DNA of 6,597 nt from Pseudomonadota bacterium (GTDB lineage Bacteria > Pseudomonadota > Gammaproteobacteria > Burkholderiales > Rhodocyclaceae), in NCBI GenBank assembly GCA_021811225.1, contig JAJZPJ010000147.1, positions 1-6,597 on the forward strand, given 5' to 3'. The notes under the pieces were generated by a model. It saw nothing but the letters and a program-made list of their open reading frames with translations. It was not told the DNA's origin and searched no databases. Made by a program: the position numbers and the translations under genes. Numbering within the stretch: position 1 is the stretch's first letter; every line of letters begins with the position of its first letter. Below, piece after piece: positions 1 to 6,122 of this stretch.

Positions 1-305
1 TACTTCTGCCTGACCTCCTCCAGGTAATGGACGATCTGGCCGGTGTCCTTCTCGCCGTTCAGGATCCAGTCGCGCAGGAAGGTGTCCTGCGCCATCAGCG
101 AGGAGATGAACACCGGCCGCAGCAGATTCTTCTGGATCTCGGAATAGATGTTGTCGCTGCTCAGCGGCAGGGACTGCCGGGCGATGTCCAAGCGGATCGC
201 GTCGCGCGAGGCGAGGTAGGCGGCGATGCTGATGGTCAGGAAGCCGGCGACCAGGGCCAGGCCGATCCAGGCGAGCAGGCGATATTTCTTGGACAGCAGC
301 GACAT
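1..305 (-). CDS. Membrane-anchored sensor protein, N-terminal part (likely GGDEF or histidine kinase), cut by the window edge
   Basis: The gene starts at an ATG at 305 and reads off the left edge; 101 complete codons are visible. A basic N-terminus (K6, K7, R9) is followed by one hydrophobic segment at about residues 11-31, which looks like an uncleaved signal anchor. Residues 32-101 would then be extracytoplasmic. They include LPLSSDNIYSEIQKNL and a DTFLRDW stretch, which from memory resemble the N-terminal sensor regions of proteobacterial diguanylate cyclases and hybrid kinases. The catalytic part lies outside the window, so the output domain is an inference. The start is 19 bases after the stop of the acetyltransferase gene, so the two are probably cotranscribed. 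No strong Shine-Dalgarno is visible before the ATG. Confidence 0.7.
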   Translation of the reverse strand, partial: MSLLSKKYRLLAWIGLALVAGFLTISIAAYLASRDAIRLDIARQSLPLSSDNIYSEIQKNLLRPVFISSLMAQDTFLRDWILNGEKDTGQIVHYLEEVRQK

Positions 306-324
306 GTCGGTCAGGGCTCGCGCT

Positions 325-885
325 TCAGCGCTTGTCCATCGGCTCGCAGCCGAACAGCGAGCGCCACAGGCCGGCGCCGACGTCGAGCAGGCGGTGGAAG
401 GTCCACAGCGACATGCCGGCCGGCTCGAGCGGCCGCAGCTCGAGCCGGCCGGCGATGTTGCCGTAGTCGTAGCCGACGATGAAGCCGTGGGAGCGCGCCA
501 GCGCGATCATCGGCGCGTTGTCGGGCCGGGTCTCGATCGCGATCTGGCGGCAGCCCAGCGCCCGCGCCTCGAGTATCGAAGCCTCGAACAACTGCTCGCC
601 CAGGCCGCGCTCCCGGTACTCGGGCAATACCGTGACGCCGACCTCGGCCTTGTGCTGCTCGACGTAGAGGTGCGCGAGCGCGCCGATCTCGCCGTCGATC
701 ATGATGCCCAGCAGGACGTCGCGCGCGGGATCCAGGCGCGCGAGATAGCGCTCCCTGAGCGAGTCCAGGGTGGCCGGATAGAAGAAGCGGAAGGCCAGAT
801 CCTCGGGGGAGAGCTTGGCCAGATGCGCCTCGATCAGGCCCATATGGCATTGCTGCAGGCGTTCGGCGAAGGGAGCGATGTTCAT
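325..885 (-). CDS. GNAT-family N-acetyltransferase
   Basis: This is a complete 186-residue protein of usual length for a single-domain GNAT acetyltransferase, which transfers acetyl from acetyl-CoA to an amine. The acetyl-CoA pyrophosphate-binding motif A is at residues 81-105, with the loop R91-E-R-G94-L-G96 fitting R/Q-x-x-G-x-G. Motif B is suggested by APMIALARSHGF at 124-135. The N-terminal region (DLAFRFFYP, then LARLD) resembles GNATs in which a substrate helix pair precedes the fold. The substrate cannot be predicted. The ATG at 885 has no obvious Shine-Dalgarno, and Met15 (position 843) is an alternative start. A putative 25-codon ORF ends over this ATG. Codons for about residues 144-158 contain a perfect 16-bp inverted repeat. 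The gene lies just upstream of a membrane sensor gene, with which it may share a transcript. Confidence 0.85.
   Translation of the reverse strand: MNIAPFAERLQQCHMGLIEAHLAKLSPEDLAFRFFYPATLDSLRERYLARLDPARDVLLGIMIDGEIGALAHLYVEQHKAEVGVTVLPEYRERGLGEQLFEASILEARALGCRQIAIETRPDNAPMIALARSHGFIVGYDYGNIAGRLELRPLEPAGMSLWTFHRLLDVGAGLWRSLFGCEPMDKR
415..453. repeat. Perfect 16-bp inverted repeat inside the GNAT gene
   Basis: The left arm gccggccggctcgagc at 415-430 is the exact reverse complement of the right arm gctcgagccggccggc at 438-453, with a 7-base loop at 431-437. It lies in the 3' third of the acetyltransferase gene and encodes a near-symmetrical peptide, GRLELRPLEPAG. RNA from either strand could form a very stable hairpin. 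No U-tract follows, so it is not a standard terminator. It may simply reflect Leu/Glu/Arg/Pro codon use in GC-rich DNA. Confidence 0.9.
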
Positions 886-959
886 CGGACGCGGGGCCGC
901 GCCGTCATGGCGCCGAGGGCCGGTTCGAGAGGGTCGTCGCTGCGCGTTGCCGAGGCCAT
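882..959 (-). CDS. Putative 25-codon upstream ORF overlapping the GNAT start
   Basis: An ATG at 959 opens a 25-codon frame (starting MASATRSDD and ending RPRVR) whose TGA at 884-882 overlaps the acetyltransferase ATG at 885-883. It lies about 26 bases downstream of the start point expected from the TATAAT at 993-998. The overlap geometry is what translational coupling would use. However, there is no Shine-Dalgarno before it, the peptide matches nothing I know, and short frames arise easily by chance in GC-rich DNA. It may be only part of a 5' leader. Confidence 0.2.
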   Translation of the reverse strand: MASATRSDDPLEPALGAMTARPRVR

Positions 960-992
960 CGTGGTGGGGGCTGCGGGATTTAAGACAGGCGG

Positions 993-998
993 ATTATA
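993..998 (-). promoter_or_regulatory. Candidate -10 element for the GNAT/sensor genes
   Basis: The plus-strand attata reads TATAAT on the minus strand, a perfect sigma-70 -10 hexamer in the 164-base gap between the HD-GYP and acetyltransferase genes. No good TTGACA-like -35 lies 16-18 bases upstream (GC-rich there) and there is no extended -10 TG, so it may need an activator or be fortuitous. A GGGCC/GGCCC inverted repeat (999-1003 and 1015-1019) abuts it upstream. Nothing else is recognisable in the gap 886-1049. Confidence 0.4.
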
Positions 999-1049
999 GG
1001 GCCTGAAGACGATCGGCCCGCACCGGACGCGCGCCGCGGCGAGCCCGCG

Positions 1050-1808
1050 CTATCGGCCAGGCGGAAACGCCAGCGTGACCATTTCCCGCAGCGCCGTCTC
1101 CTCGGCGAGGAAGGTGTCCACCGCCAGGGGATCGAACTGGCTGCCGGCCATGCGCTGGATTTCCGCCTTGGCGGTGTCGAAGGGCAGCGCCTTGCGATAG
1201 GGGCGGTCGAAGGTCATCGCGTCCAGGGTGTCTACGACCGCGAACAGCCGCGCCGCCAGCGGAATCTCCTCGCCCTTCAAGCCCGCCGGGTAGCCCGAGC
1301 CGTCGTAGCACTCCTCGTGGCAGAGCACGATGTCCGCAGCCATCGCGAGGAAGGGCAGCTTCTCCAGGATCAGATGGCCGTTGGCCGGGTGCAGGCGCAT
1401 GATCCGCCACTCCTCGTCGGTCAGGCGCCCGGGCTTCAGCAGCACGGCGTCGGGCACGCCGATCTTGCCGATGTCGTGGAGCAGGCTGCCCCAATAGACC
1501 TCGCGCAGATCCTTCACGTCGGTGTAGTGGTGCGCCGCCAGGAGCAGCGTGTGGGTCGCGACCCGCTTGGAATGCAGCCCGGTTTCCCGCTCCCTCAGGT
1601 CCAGGGCCTCGGCCAGGGATTCGACGAACAGCTCGTAGGGGTCCTCCTCCAGACCGCCCAGGCGCTTGCGCGCATCGAGCAGGCAATGCTCGCAGGTCCG
1701 GCGCTCGGGCGTCCGCGCGTATTGCCGCTCCCGGGAGCTCGCACCGCACTCGGTACAGGCGAGCGGGTCTTTCGGCGGCACATCGGTGCGGTCGGCGGGG
1801 CCGGGCAT
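1050..1808 (-). CDS. HD-GYP domain protein with N-terminal four-cysteine motif (predicted c-di-GMP phosphodiesterase)
   Basis: This is a 252-residue cytoplasmic protein. Residues 18-42 hold two CxxC pairs (C18/C21 and C39/C42), suggesting a small zinc ribbon or other metal/redox knuckle. From about residue 60 to 245 there is a complete HD-GYP domain: H79 (GLHSKRV), H111-D112 with K115 (HDIGKIGVPD), H140 (HPANG), H164 (HEECYDGSGYP, GYP at 172-174), and the AVVDTLDAM segment with D193. These are the metal and substrate residues of active HD-GYP enzymes, which hydrolyse cyclic di-GMP, so activity is expected. There is no receiver or membrane domain, so the cysteine motif is the only visible candidate input. 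The ATG at 1808 is 3 bases after the transporter stop. Downstream comes a gap and no convincing terminator. Confidence 0.9.
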   Translation of the reverse strand: MPGPADRTDVPPKDPLACTECGASSRERQYARTPERRTCEHCLLDARKRLGGLEEDPYELFVESLAEALDLRERETGLHSKRVATHTLLLAAHHYTDVKDLREVYWGSLLHDIGKIGVPDAVLLKPGRLTDEEWRIMRLHPANGHLILEKLPFLAMAADIVLCHEECYDGSGYPAGLKGEEIPLAARLFAVVDTLDAMTFDRPYRKALPFDTAKAEIQRMAGSQFDPLAVDTFLAEETALREMVTLAFPPGR

Positions 1809-1811
1809 GGC

Positions 1812-2501
1812 TCAGGCCGCCACGCCGAACAGCGCCCCGACGCCGGCGGTCAGCGCCATCGCCAGCGCGCCCCAGAAGGTCACGCGCCATGCCGCGGTCG
1901 CGACCGGCGCGCCGCCGGCGCGCCCCGAGAGCGCGCCCAGCAGCGCCAGGAACAGCAGCGAACTGCCAGCCACCGCCCACATCAGCAGGGACGCCGGCAC
2001 CAGCAGGACCACCAGCAGCGGCAGCACGGCGCCCACCGAGAAGGTGCCGGCCGAGGCCAGCGCCGCCTGCACCGGCCGCGCGGTCAGGGTCTCGGAGATG
2101 CCCAGCTCGTCGCGGGCGTGGGCGCCCAGCGCGTCGTGCGCCATCAACTGGGTGGCGACCTCGGCGGCGAGCTTCGCGTCGAGTCCGCGGCCGACGTAGA
2201 TCGCCGCCATCTCCGCGTGCTCGTGCACGGGATCGGCGGCCAGCTCCTTCTTCTCCCGCTCCAGGTCGGCGCTCTCGGTGTCGGACTGCGAGCTCACCGA
2301 GACGTACTCGCCGGCGGCCATCGACATCGCGCCCGCGACCAGGCCGGCCACGCCCGCGACCAGGATGCTCTTGGCCTGCGCGCCCGCCGCCGCCACGCCC
2401 AAGACCAGGCTGGCGGTGGACACGATGCCGTCGTTGGCGCCCAGCACCGCGGCGCGCAGCCAGCCGATGCGGTGGGTCCGGTGTCTCTCGATGTGTCTCA
2501 T
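1812..2501 (-). CDS. VIT1/CCC1-family Fe2+/Mn2+ transporter
   Basis: This is a 229-residue integral membrane protein of the VIT1/CCC1 family; eukaryotic members load iron or manganese into vacuoles, and bacterial members are thought to move these ions across the inner membrane. Family signatures are GANDGIVSTASLVLGV (21-36) in the first membrane helix and MAAGEYVSVSSQSDTE (61-76) at the end of the second. A soluble acidic/His-containing stretch follows (about 77-140, including EREKKEL and HEHAEM), as in the family's metal-binding cytoplasmic helices. Three more hydrophobic helices lie at about 150-170, 173-192 and 203-227. The start at 2501 is well supported by AAGGAG six bases upstream. It starts 9 bases after hsdR and 3 bases before the HD-GYP gene, suggesting one transcript. 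The link to restriction is probably only positional. Confidence 0.93.
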   Translation of the reverse strand: MRHIERHRTHRIGWLRAAVLGANDGIVSTASLVLGVAAAGAQAKSILVAGVAGLVAGAMSMAAGEYVSVSSQSDTESADLEREKKELAADPVHEHAEMAAIYVGRGLDAKLAAEVATQLMAHDALGAHARDELGISETLTARPVQAALASAGTFSVGAVLPLLVVLLVPASLLMWAVAGSSLLFLALLGALSGRAGGAPVATAAWRVTFWGALAMALTAGVGALFGVAA

Positions 2502-2506
2502 GATCG

Positions 2507-2512
2507 CTCCTT
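2507..2512 (-). promoter_or_regulatory. Shine-Dalgarno of the VIT-family gene, overlapping the hsdR stop codon
   Basis: The plus-strand ctcctt reads AAGGAG on the minus strand, five bases from the ATG at 2501. It shares bases with the hsdR TAA stop (2513-2511), so ribosomes ending hsdR would sit on it. This supports the 2501 start and permits coupled translation. Confidence 0.8.
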
Positions 2513-4865
2513 ACGCCGTCGCCCGCTGCTGATAGAGGTACTTCTGGAAGCCGGAAAACACCTTGCCGATCTCCTCCGGCCGGCCGAGGTCGGCACAAGC
2601 GTCGGCGATCGAATCGCGATACTTCAAGCGCAGCAGCGGCGTCAGCTTGGCCTGATCGAGTTCCTCGACGCCGACGGCGACGTAGTGCGAGAGCACGAAG
2701 TCGAGAAACACCCGCTGCCGGTCGTTGAAGTGGCCGCTGATCAGCGCCATCGCCTGCGCCGCGCGCTCCTCGCGCGTCCTCGGCGCCAGGGCGTAGGCGA
2801 CGTGGGCCAGCACGTCGAACAGGTCGCTATTTTCCGCGTCGATGATCCTCTGCATCTCGGCCAGTTGCTCCCGGCCGAAGCCCTTCTCCGCCAGGCCCTC
2901 CAGCAGCTTGGCGCGGGTGTCGGGCGCGCTCCACAGGGCGCGCAGCTCGTCCTCGTCGCGGAAGAAGTCCGGCAGCTTGCCGAACAGCGCTTCCATGAAC
3001 TGCTGCGCCGACATCGGCGTGCCGTCGGGATGCCAGAAGCTGGTCGCCATCATGTGGCCGATGCTGCGCGCCTTGCCGTCGGCGAGCACCACCTTGATCT
3101 TCTGCCGCTTCTGGTACTCCGCCTGCGGCTGGCGAATCTCGCCGACGGCGCCGGGCAGCGGCGCCGGCCGGGTTTCCTTCACTTCGGGCTCGAGCGGCTC
3201 GCCGTCCCATTCCGGATCGCTGAAGTGATGGTGCGCCTGGACGAAATCGTAGATGGTGAAGTAGTCCTTGCCCTCGTAGAGCCGCGTGCCGCGGCCGATG
3301 ATCTGCTTGAACTCGGTCATCGAATTGACCGGCCGCAGCAGCACGATGTTGCGCACGTTGCGGGCATCGACGCCGGTCGACAGCTTCTGCGAGGTGGTGA
3401 GCACCGTCGGGACGGTCTTCTCGTTGTCCTGGAAGTCGCGCAGGTGCTCTTCGCCCAGCGCGCCGTCGTTGGCGGTGACCCGCTGGCAGTAGTTCGGATC
3501 GGCGCTCGCCTTCGCCTGGTTGATCAGGTCGCGCACCGCCAGCGCGTGATCCTGCGTGGCGCAGAACACCAGCGTCTTCTCGCGCGGGTCGATCCGCGCC
3601 ATCAGGATGTCCACGCGCTTCTTCTCGCGCTCCCTGATCTCGATGATCCGGTTGAAGTCGGGCTCGGTGTAGCGCCTGCCCGCCTCGATCTCGCCCTCGA
3701 CCAGGGTGTCGTCGGGGGTATAGACGTACTCGTCCAGGGTGGTGGCGATCTGCTTCACCCGGAAGGGCGTCAGGAAGCCGTCGTTGATGCCCTCCTTGAG
3801 CGAGTAGCTATACACCGGCTCGCCGAAATAGGCGTAGGTGTCGGCGTTGTCGCGGCGGCGCGGCGTCGCGGTCAGGCCCAGCTGCACCGCGGGGGAAAAG
3901 TATTCGAGGATGCCGCGCCAGTTGCCCTCGTCGTTGGCGCCGCCGCGATGGCACTCGTCGATGACGATGAAGTCGAAGAAGTCCGGCGGATACTCGCCGA
4001 AGTAGGGAGCGGGAGCGCCGTCCGCGCCTGGCGCCGAGCCGCTCATGAAGGTCTGGAAGATGGTGAAGAACAGGCTGGCATTCTTCGGCACCCTGCCCTG
4101 CCTGCGGATGTCCTCGGGCTTGATGCGCACCAGCGCATCCTCGCTGAAGGCCGCGAAGGAGGTGAAGTCGTTGTAGGCCTGGGTGGCGAGATTGTTGCGG
4201 TCGGCCAGGAACAGGATGCGCGGCCGGCGCGCGGGCTCGGCCGCCGTCTTGCCGTCCTTGAGGCTCCAGCGCGCCTGGAACAGCTTCCAGGCGATCTGGA
4301 AGGCGATCGCGGTCTTGCCGGTGCCGGTGGCCAAGGTCAGCAGGATGCGCGTCCGGCCCGCGACCAGCGCGTCCAGCACGCGAGCCACCGCGAGCTCCTG
4401 GTAGAAGCGGATGGTCCAGGCGCCGCCCTTGTCGGGATAAGGCACGGCGGCGAAGCGCTGGCGCCAGGCGTTGGCTGTCGCGAAGGTGCGGTGCCACAAT
4501 TCCTCGGGCGAGGGATAGCGCTGCAGCTCGCCCTCGACGCCGGTGTGCCGGTCGATGCCGTAGATGCCCCGGCCGTTGGTGGCGTAGGTGAAGCGCAGCG
4601 AGAGCTTCTCCGCGTAGTCCTTGGCCTGGCCGACGCCCTCCGTCAGCGCCTTGTCCCAGGCCTTGGCCTCGATCACCGCCAGCTTGGTGTTGCGGTACTC
4701 CAGCACGTAATCGGCGCTCAGTCCCTTGCCGCGCCGGCCCGCTGCCTCGATGCGTCCGGGGGTGATCGCGTATTCGCGCCGGATCCGGCTGCCCTCGACG
4801 ACGCCCCAGCCGGCCGCAGCCAGCAGCGGGTCGATGTGTTCGGCGCGGGTCTCGGCTTCGTTCAT
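2511..4865 (-). CDS. hsdR: Type I restriction enzyme R subunit (HsdR)
   Basis: This 784-residue protein is the motor and nuclease subunit of a type I restriction enzyme, which translocates unmodified DNA and cuts it with HsdM and HsdS. The N-terminal nuclease shows D52, E66-A-K68 and a Q80-A-K-D-Y84 (QxxxY) motif, the usual HsdR PD-(D/E)xK layout. The SF2 helicase follows: Walker A ATGTGKT (179-185), DECH (303-306), LTATP (331-335), KLSTGVDARNV (494-504) and QIIGRGTR (521-528). The C-terminal 200 residues, ending FSGFQKYLYQQ, fit the EcoEI-type R C-terminal domain. Length and motifs look intact. The ATG overlaps the yhaV stop (ATGA, 4865-4862), and no independent promoter or Shine-Dalgarno is evident, so expression probably comes from the prlF promoter. 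No hsdM is in the window and only an hsdS tail is seen. Confidence 0.96.
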   Translation of the reverse strand: MNEAETRAEHIDPLLAAAGWGVVEGSRIRREYAITPGRIEAAGRRGKGLSADYVLEYRNTKLAVIEAKAWDKALTEGVGQAKDYAEKLSLRFTYATNGRGIYGIDRHTGVEGELQRYPSPEELWHRTFATANAWRQRFAAVPYPDKGGAWTIRFYQELAVARVLDALVAGRTRILLTLATGTGKTAIAFQIAWKLFQARWSLKDGKTAAEPARRPRILFLADRNNLATQAYNDFTSFAAFSEDALVRIKPEDIRRQGRVPKNASLFFTIFQTFMSGSAPGADGAPAPYFGEYPPDFFDFIVIDECHRGGANDEGNWRGILEYFSPAVQLGLTATPRRRDNADTYAYFGEPVYSYSLKEGINDGFLTPFRVKQIATTLDEYVYTPDDTLVEGEIEAGRRYTEPDFNRIIEIREREKKRVDILMARIDPREKTLVFCATQDHALAVRDLINQAKASADPNYCQRVTANDGALGEEHLRDFQDNEKTVPTVLTTSQKLSTGVDARNVRNIVLLRPVNSMTEFKQIIGRGTRLYEGKDYFTIYDFVQAHHHFSDPEWDGEPLEPEVKETRPAPLPGAVGEIRQPQAEYQKRQKIKVVLADGKARSIGHMMATSFWHPDGTPMSAQQFMEALFGKLPDFFRDEDELRALWSAPDTRAKLLEGLAEKGFGREQLAEMQRIIDAENSDLFDVLAHVAYALAPRTREERAAQAMALISGHFNDRQRVFLDFVLSHYVAVGVEELDQAKLTPLLRLKYRDSIADACADLGRPEEIGKVFSGFQKYLYQQRATA

Positions 4866-5356
4866 GGCGCCGTTGAAGCCGGGCGATTTGCAAGGGCGCG
4901 CGACTGGGCCAGCAGCCGCGTCCAGTCATCGGGCGGACGACCGCTCTCCAGCATCTTCCGGAACACCCGGTAGGCATCATCGCTGCGCTCGTAGGCGCGC
5001 TTCGTGTCCTGGTCATTCACCCAGGCATAGACGATCACCTTGCTCGTGGCGTGATAGCGGAAAAAGAGCCGGTACTGCTGGAAGAACTTGGCCCGGAACC
5101 AGTGCTTATGCTCTTCGCCCAGCGCGTTGCCCTGTCGATATTCTGGCCGCGACGGGTCTTGCGGGATGACCTCGAAGGCGAGCTTGGCGATAGCCGCCAG
5201 GCGCTTGGCGGCGTTCTTCCTGCCGACGCCGCCGGGATCCTTCCGCCTGAGGACTGCCACCTGCGCGGTCAGCACCTCAAGCTGATCCAGGAACAAGGGA
5301 TGGGCGAAAATCGTCCAGCCATTGACGACCAGGGGCGCCGGCCCCACCCGCTTCAT
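4862..5356 (-). CDS. yhaV: YhaV-family toxin of a type II toxin-antitoxin pair
   Basis: This 164-residue protein matches the YhaV toxin family closely along its length, from NGWTIFAHPLFLDQLE (12-27) through AAKRLAAIAKLAFEVIPQDP (49-68) and RPEYRQGNALG (70-80) to the core KHWFRAKFFQQYRLFFRYH (84-102) and AWVNDQDTKRAY (111-122). YhaV of E. coli is a RelE-superfamily mRNA endonuclease neutralised by PrlF. The histidines and arginines of the core are the plausible catalytic set, but I cannot assign them by sight. The gene is intact and of family length. Its ATG lies in a four-base ATGA overlap with the prlF stop (5356-5353), and its own TGA overlaps the hsdR ATG. It would therefore be translated between antitoxin and restriction subunit from one message. 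Confidence 0.94.
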   Translation of the reverse strand: MKRVGPAPLVVNGWTIFAHPLFLDQLEVLTAQVAVLRRKDPGGVGRKNAAKRLAAIAKLAFEVIPQDPSRPEYRQGNALGEEHKHWFRAKFFQQYRLFFRYHATSKVIVYAWVNDQDTKRAYERSDDAYRVFRKMLESGRPPDDWTRLLAQSRALANRPASTAP

Positions 5357-5682
5357 TCATCGTCAGCCGACAGCGGCGCGTCGAGATCCACTTCGACGCC
5401 GCCGACGAGCGAGCGGATGCGCCGCACCAGACCGGCATCGACCGCCTGAAGCCGTTGCGGATGCGCGGCGAGGTCGCGGGCCAGAAAGTCCAGGAACTGC
5501 CCGAGCACCGGATCCTCATCCTCGGCGGCGGCAGCGCGCGTGAGCACGACGTCGCCGTCGGGACGGATGGTGTAGTGAATCTTGTCGCGCTTGCCGAGCT
5601 TGAGCGCGCGCCGGACGGTCTCCGGCACCGTGGTCTGATAGCGATCGGTGAGCGTGGATTCGACTTTCAGGTTGACAGCCAT
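5353..5682 (-). CDS. prlF: PrlF-family antitoxin (AbrB-like fold)
   Basis: This is a 109-residue antitoxin of the PrlF (SohA) family, which binds and inhibits YhaV and represses its own operon. The N-terminal swapped-hairpin (SpoVT/AbrB-like) DNA-binding region spans about residues 8-48 (ESTLTDRYQTTVPETVRRAL, then DKIHYTIRPDGDVVLTRA). The acidic C-terminal half (FLDFLARDLAAHPQRLQ and VEVDLDAPLSADDE) is the toxin-binding part. I chose the ATG at 5682 over an in-frame TTG at 5697: it gives nearly the E. coli PrlF length, begins just before the conserved NLKVESTLT stretch, and the TTG would sit only about 8 bases after the predicted transcription start. The stop overlaps the yhaV start. Its operator candidates lie in the gap immediately upstream. 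Confidence 0.92.
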   Translation of the reverse strand: MAVNLKVESTLTDRYQTTVPETVRRALKLGKRDKIHYTIRPDGDVVLTRAAAAEDEDPVLGQFLDFLARDLAAHPQRLQAVDAGLVRRIRSLVGGVEVDLDAPLSADDE

Positions 5683-5711
5683 GGCACGGTCCGGCAAATG
5701 AATATTTTTAA

Positions 5712-5740
5712 ATAGTAATGCAAGTGCATTGCCGCGTCAA
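5712..5740 (-). promoter_or_regulatory. Promoter of the prlF-yhaV-hsdR unit
   Basis: On the minus strand TTGACG (5740-5735) and TACTAT (5717-5712) are separated by exactly 17 bases: a good -35 (5 of 6) and a fair -10 (4 of 6), followed by an AT-rich stretch at 5700-5711 that stands out in this GC-rich DNA. Transcription would start near 5705, leaving a leader of about 23 bases before the prlF ATG. The repeats listed separately overlap this promoter, as expected for autorepression. Confidence 0.7.
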
Positions 5741-5745
5741 TGCAA
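5717..5745. promoter_or_regulatory. Candidate PrlF/YhaV operator: three AATGCA half-sites
   Basis: Three copies of the same half-site occur: aatgca at 5717-5722, its reverse complement tgcatt at 5725-5730, and aatgca at 5739-5744. The first two form an inverted repeat with a 2-base centre. The second and third extend to a perfect 7-bp inverted repeat, tgcattg (5725-5731) and caatgca (5738-5744), with a 6-base spacer. The two same-orientation copies (aatgcaag) are 22 bases apart, about two helical turns. All lie on the -35, spacer and edge of the -10. Binding by PrlF is an inference from family autoregulation. Confidence 0.65.
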
Positions 5746-5798
5746 GGCTTTGCGGTCCCTCTGCCGCGCCGGTCCGGGCTTCGGCTTCAATCACCTGC

Positions 5799-6122
5799 TC
5801 AGGCGAAACCGAGGAAAACCGCCAGCGCCCGATTCACCGCCAGCATCGTCTCATCGTCCAGGCGACCGATCACCGTGCCGATCCTTTCGCGCGCGATCGA
5901 TTGCGGCTTATCCACCATCACCTGCGAAGGCTTGTTCAGTCCGTTCAACTCGTCGGGATTCACTGCGATGCGGAACAGCGGCGCAGCGCGCAATTCGCCG
6001 GTCACGGGCAGGATCGTCACGGAAGGATGCTCGTCGAACAGATCGGACTGGATCACCAGTGCCGGTCGCGGCTTGCCGAGATCGCCTTGCAAGGCCACCG
6101 TCACCAGATCGCCGCGCTTCAT
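5799..6122 (-). CDS. mazF: MazF/PemK-family toxin (mRNA endoribonuclease)
   Basis: This 107-residue protein fits the PemK/MazF family of ribosome-independent mRNA interferases. It opens MKRGDLVTVALQGDLGKPRPALVIQ in the usual barrel arrangement; R19 in KPRPALV and T41 in ILPVTGEL correspond to the conserved catalytic arginine and threonine of MazF. The later KPSQVMVDKPQSIARERIG (64-82) is the family's conserved strand-loop. I chose the ATG at 6122 over an upstream in-frame start because it begins exactly at the family N-terminus and overlaps the antitoxin stop (ATGA, 6122-6119). The protein ends at FLGFA and looks intact. No clear terminator follows before the prlF promoter, so some read-through into prlF-yhaV-hsdR is possible. 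Confidence 0.94.
   Translation of the reverse strand: MKRGDLVTVALQGDLGKPRPALVIQSDLFDEHPSVTILPVTGELRAAPLFRIAVNPDELNGLNKPSQVMVDKPQSIARERIGTVIGRLDDETMLAVNRALAVFLGFA

Noticed and set aside
999..1019. GGGCC/GGCCC inverted repeat as a terminator for the HD-GYP gene
   Set aside because: It has a five-base stem, an 11-base loop and no U-tract; too weak to call.
1906..1924. Two GGCGCGCC palindromes 11 bases apart
   Set aside because: They fall within Ala/Gly/Arg codons of the VIT gene in very GC-rich DNA, so coding bias explains them.
994..2598. A 534-codon minus-strand frame across the HD-GYP and VIT genes
   Set aside because: It is the alternative frame of two well-supported genes and encodes Arg/Gly/Ala-rich sequence without motifs.
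1317..4973. A 1218-codon open frame on the plus strand, antisense to hsdR and the VIT gene
   Set aside because: It lies opposite genes with unmistakable motifs, its composition is typical of a frame kept open by GC-rich codon bias, and it contains no recognisable domain.
5683..5697. TTG start at 5697 adding five residues to PrlF
   Set aside because: It would leave a leader of only about 8 bases after the predicted promoter, has no Shine-Dalgarno, and the ATG at 5682 fits the family N-terminus.
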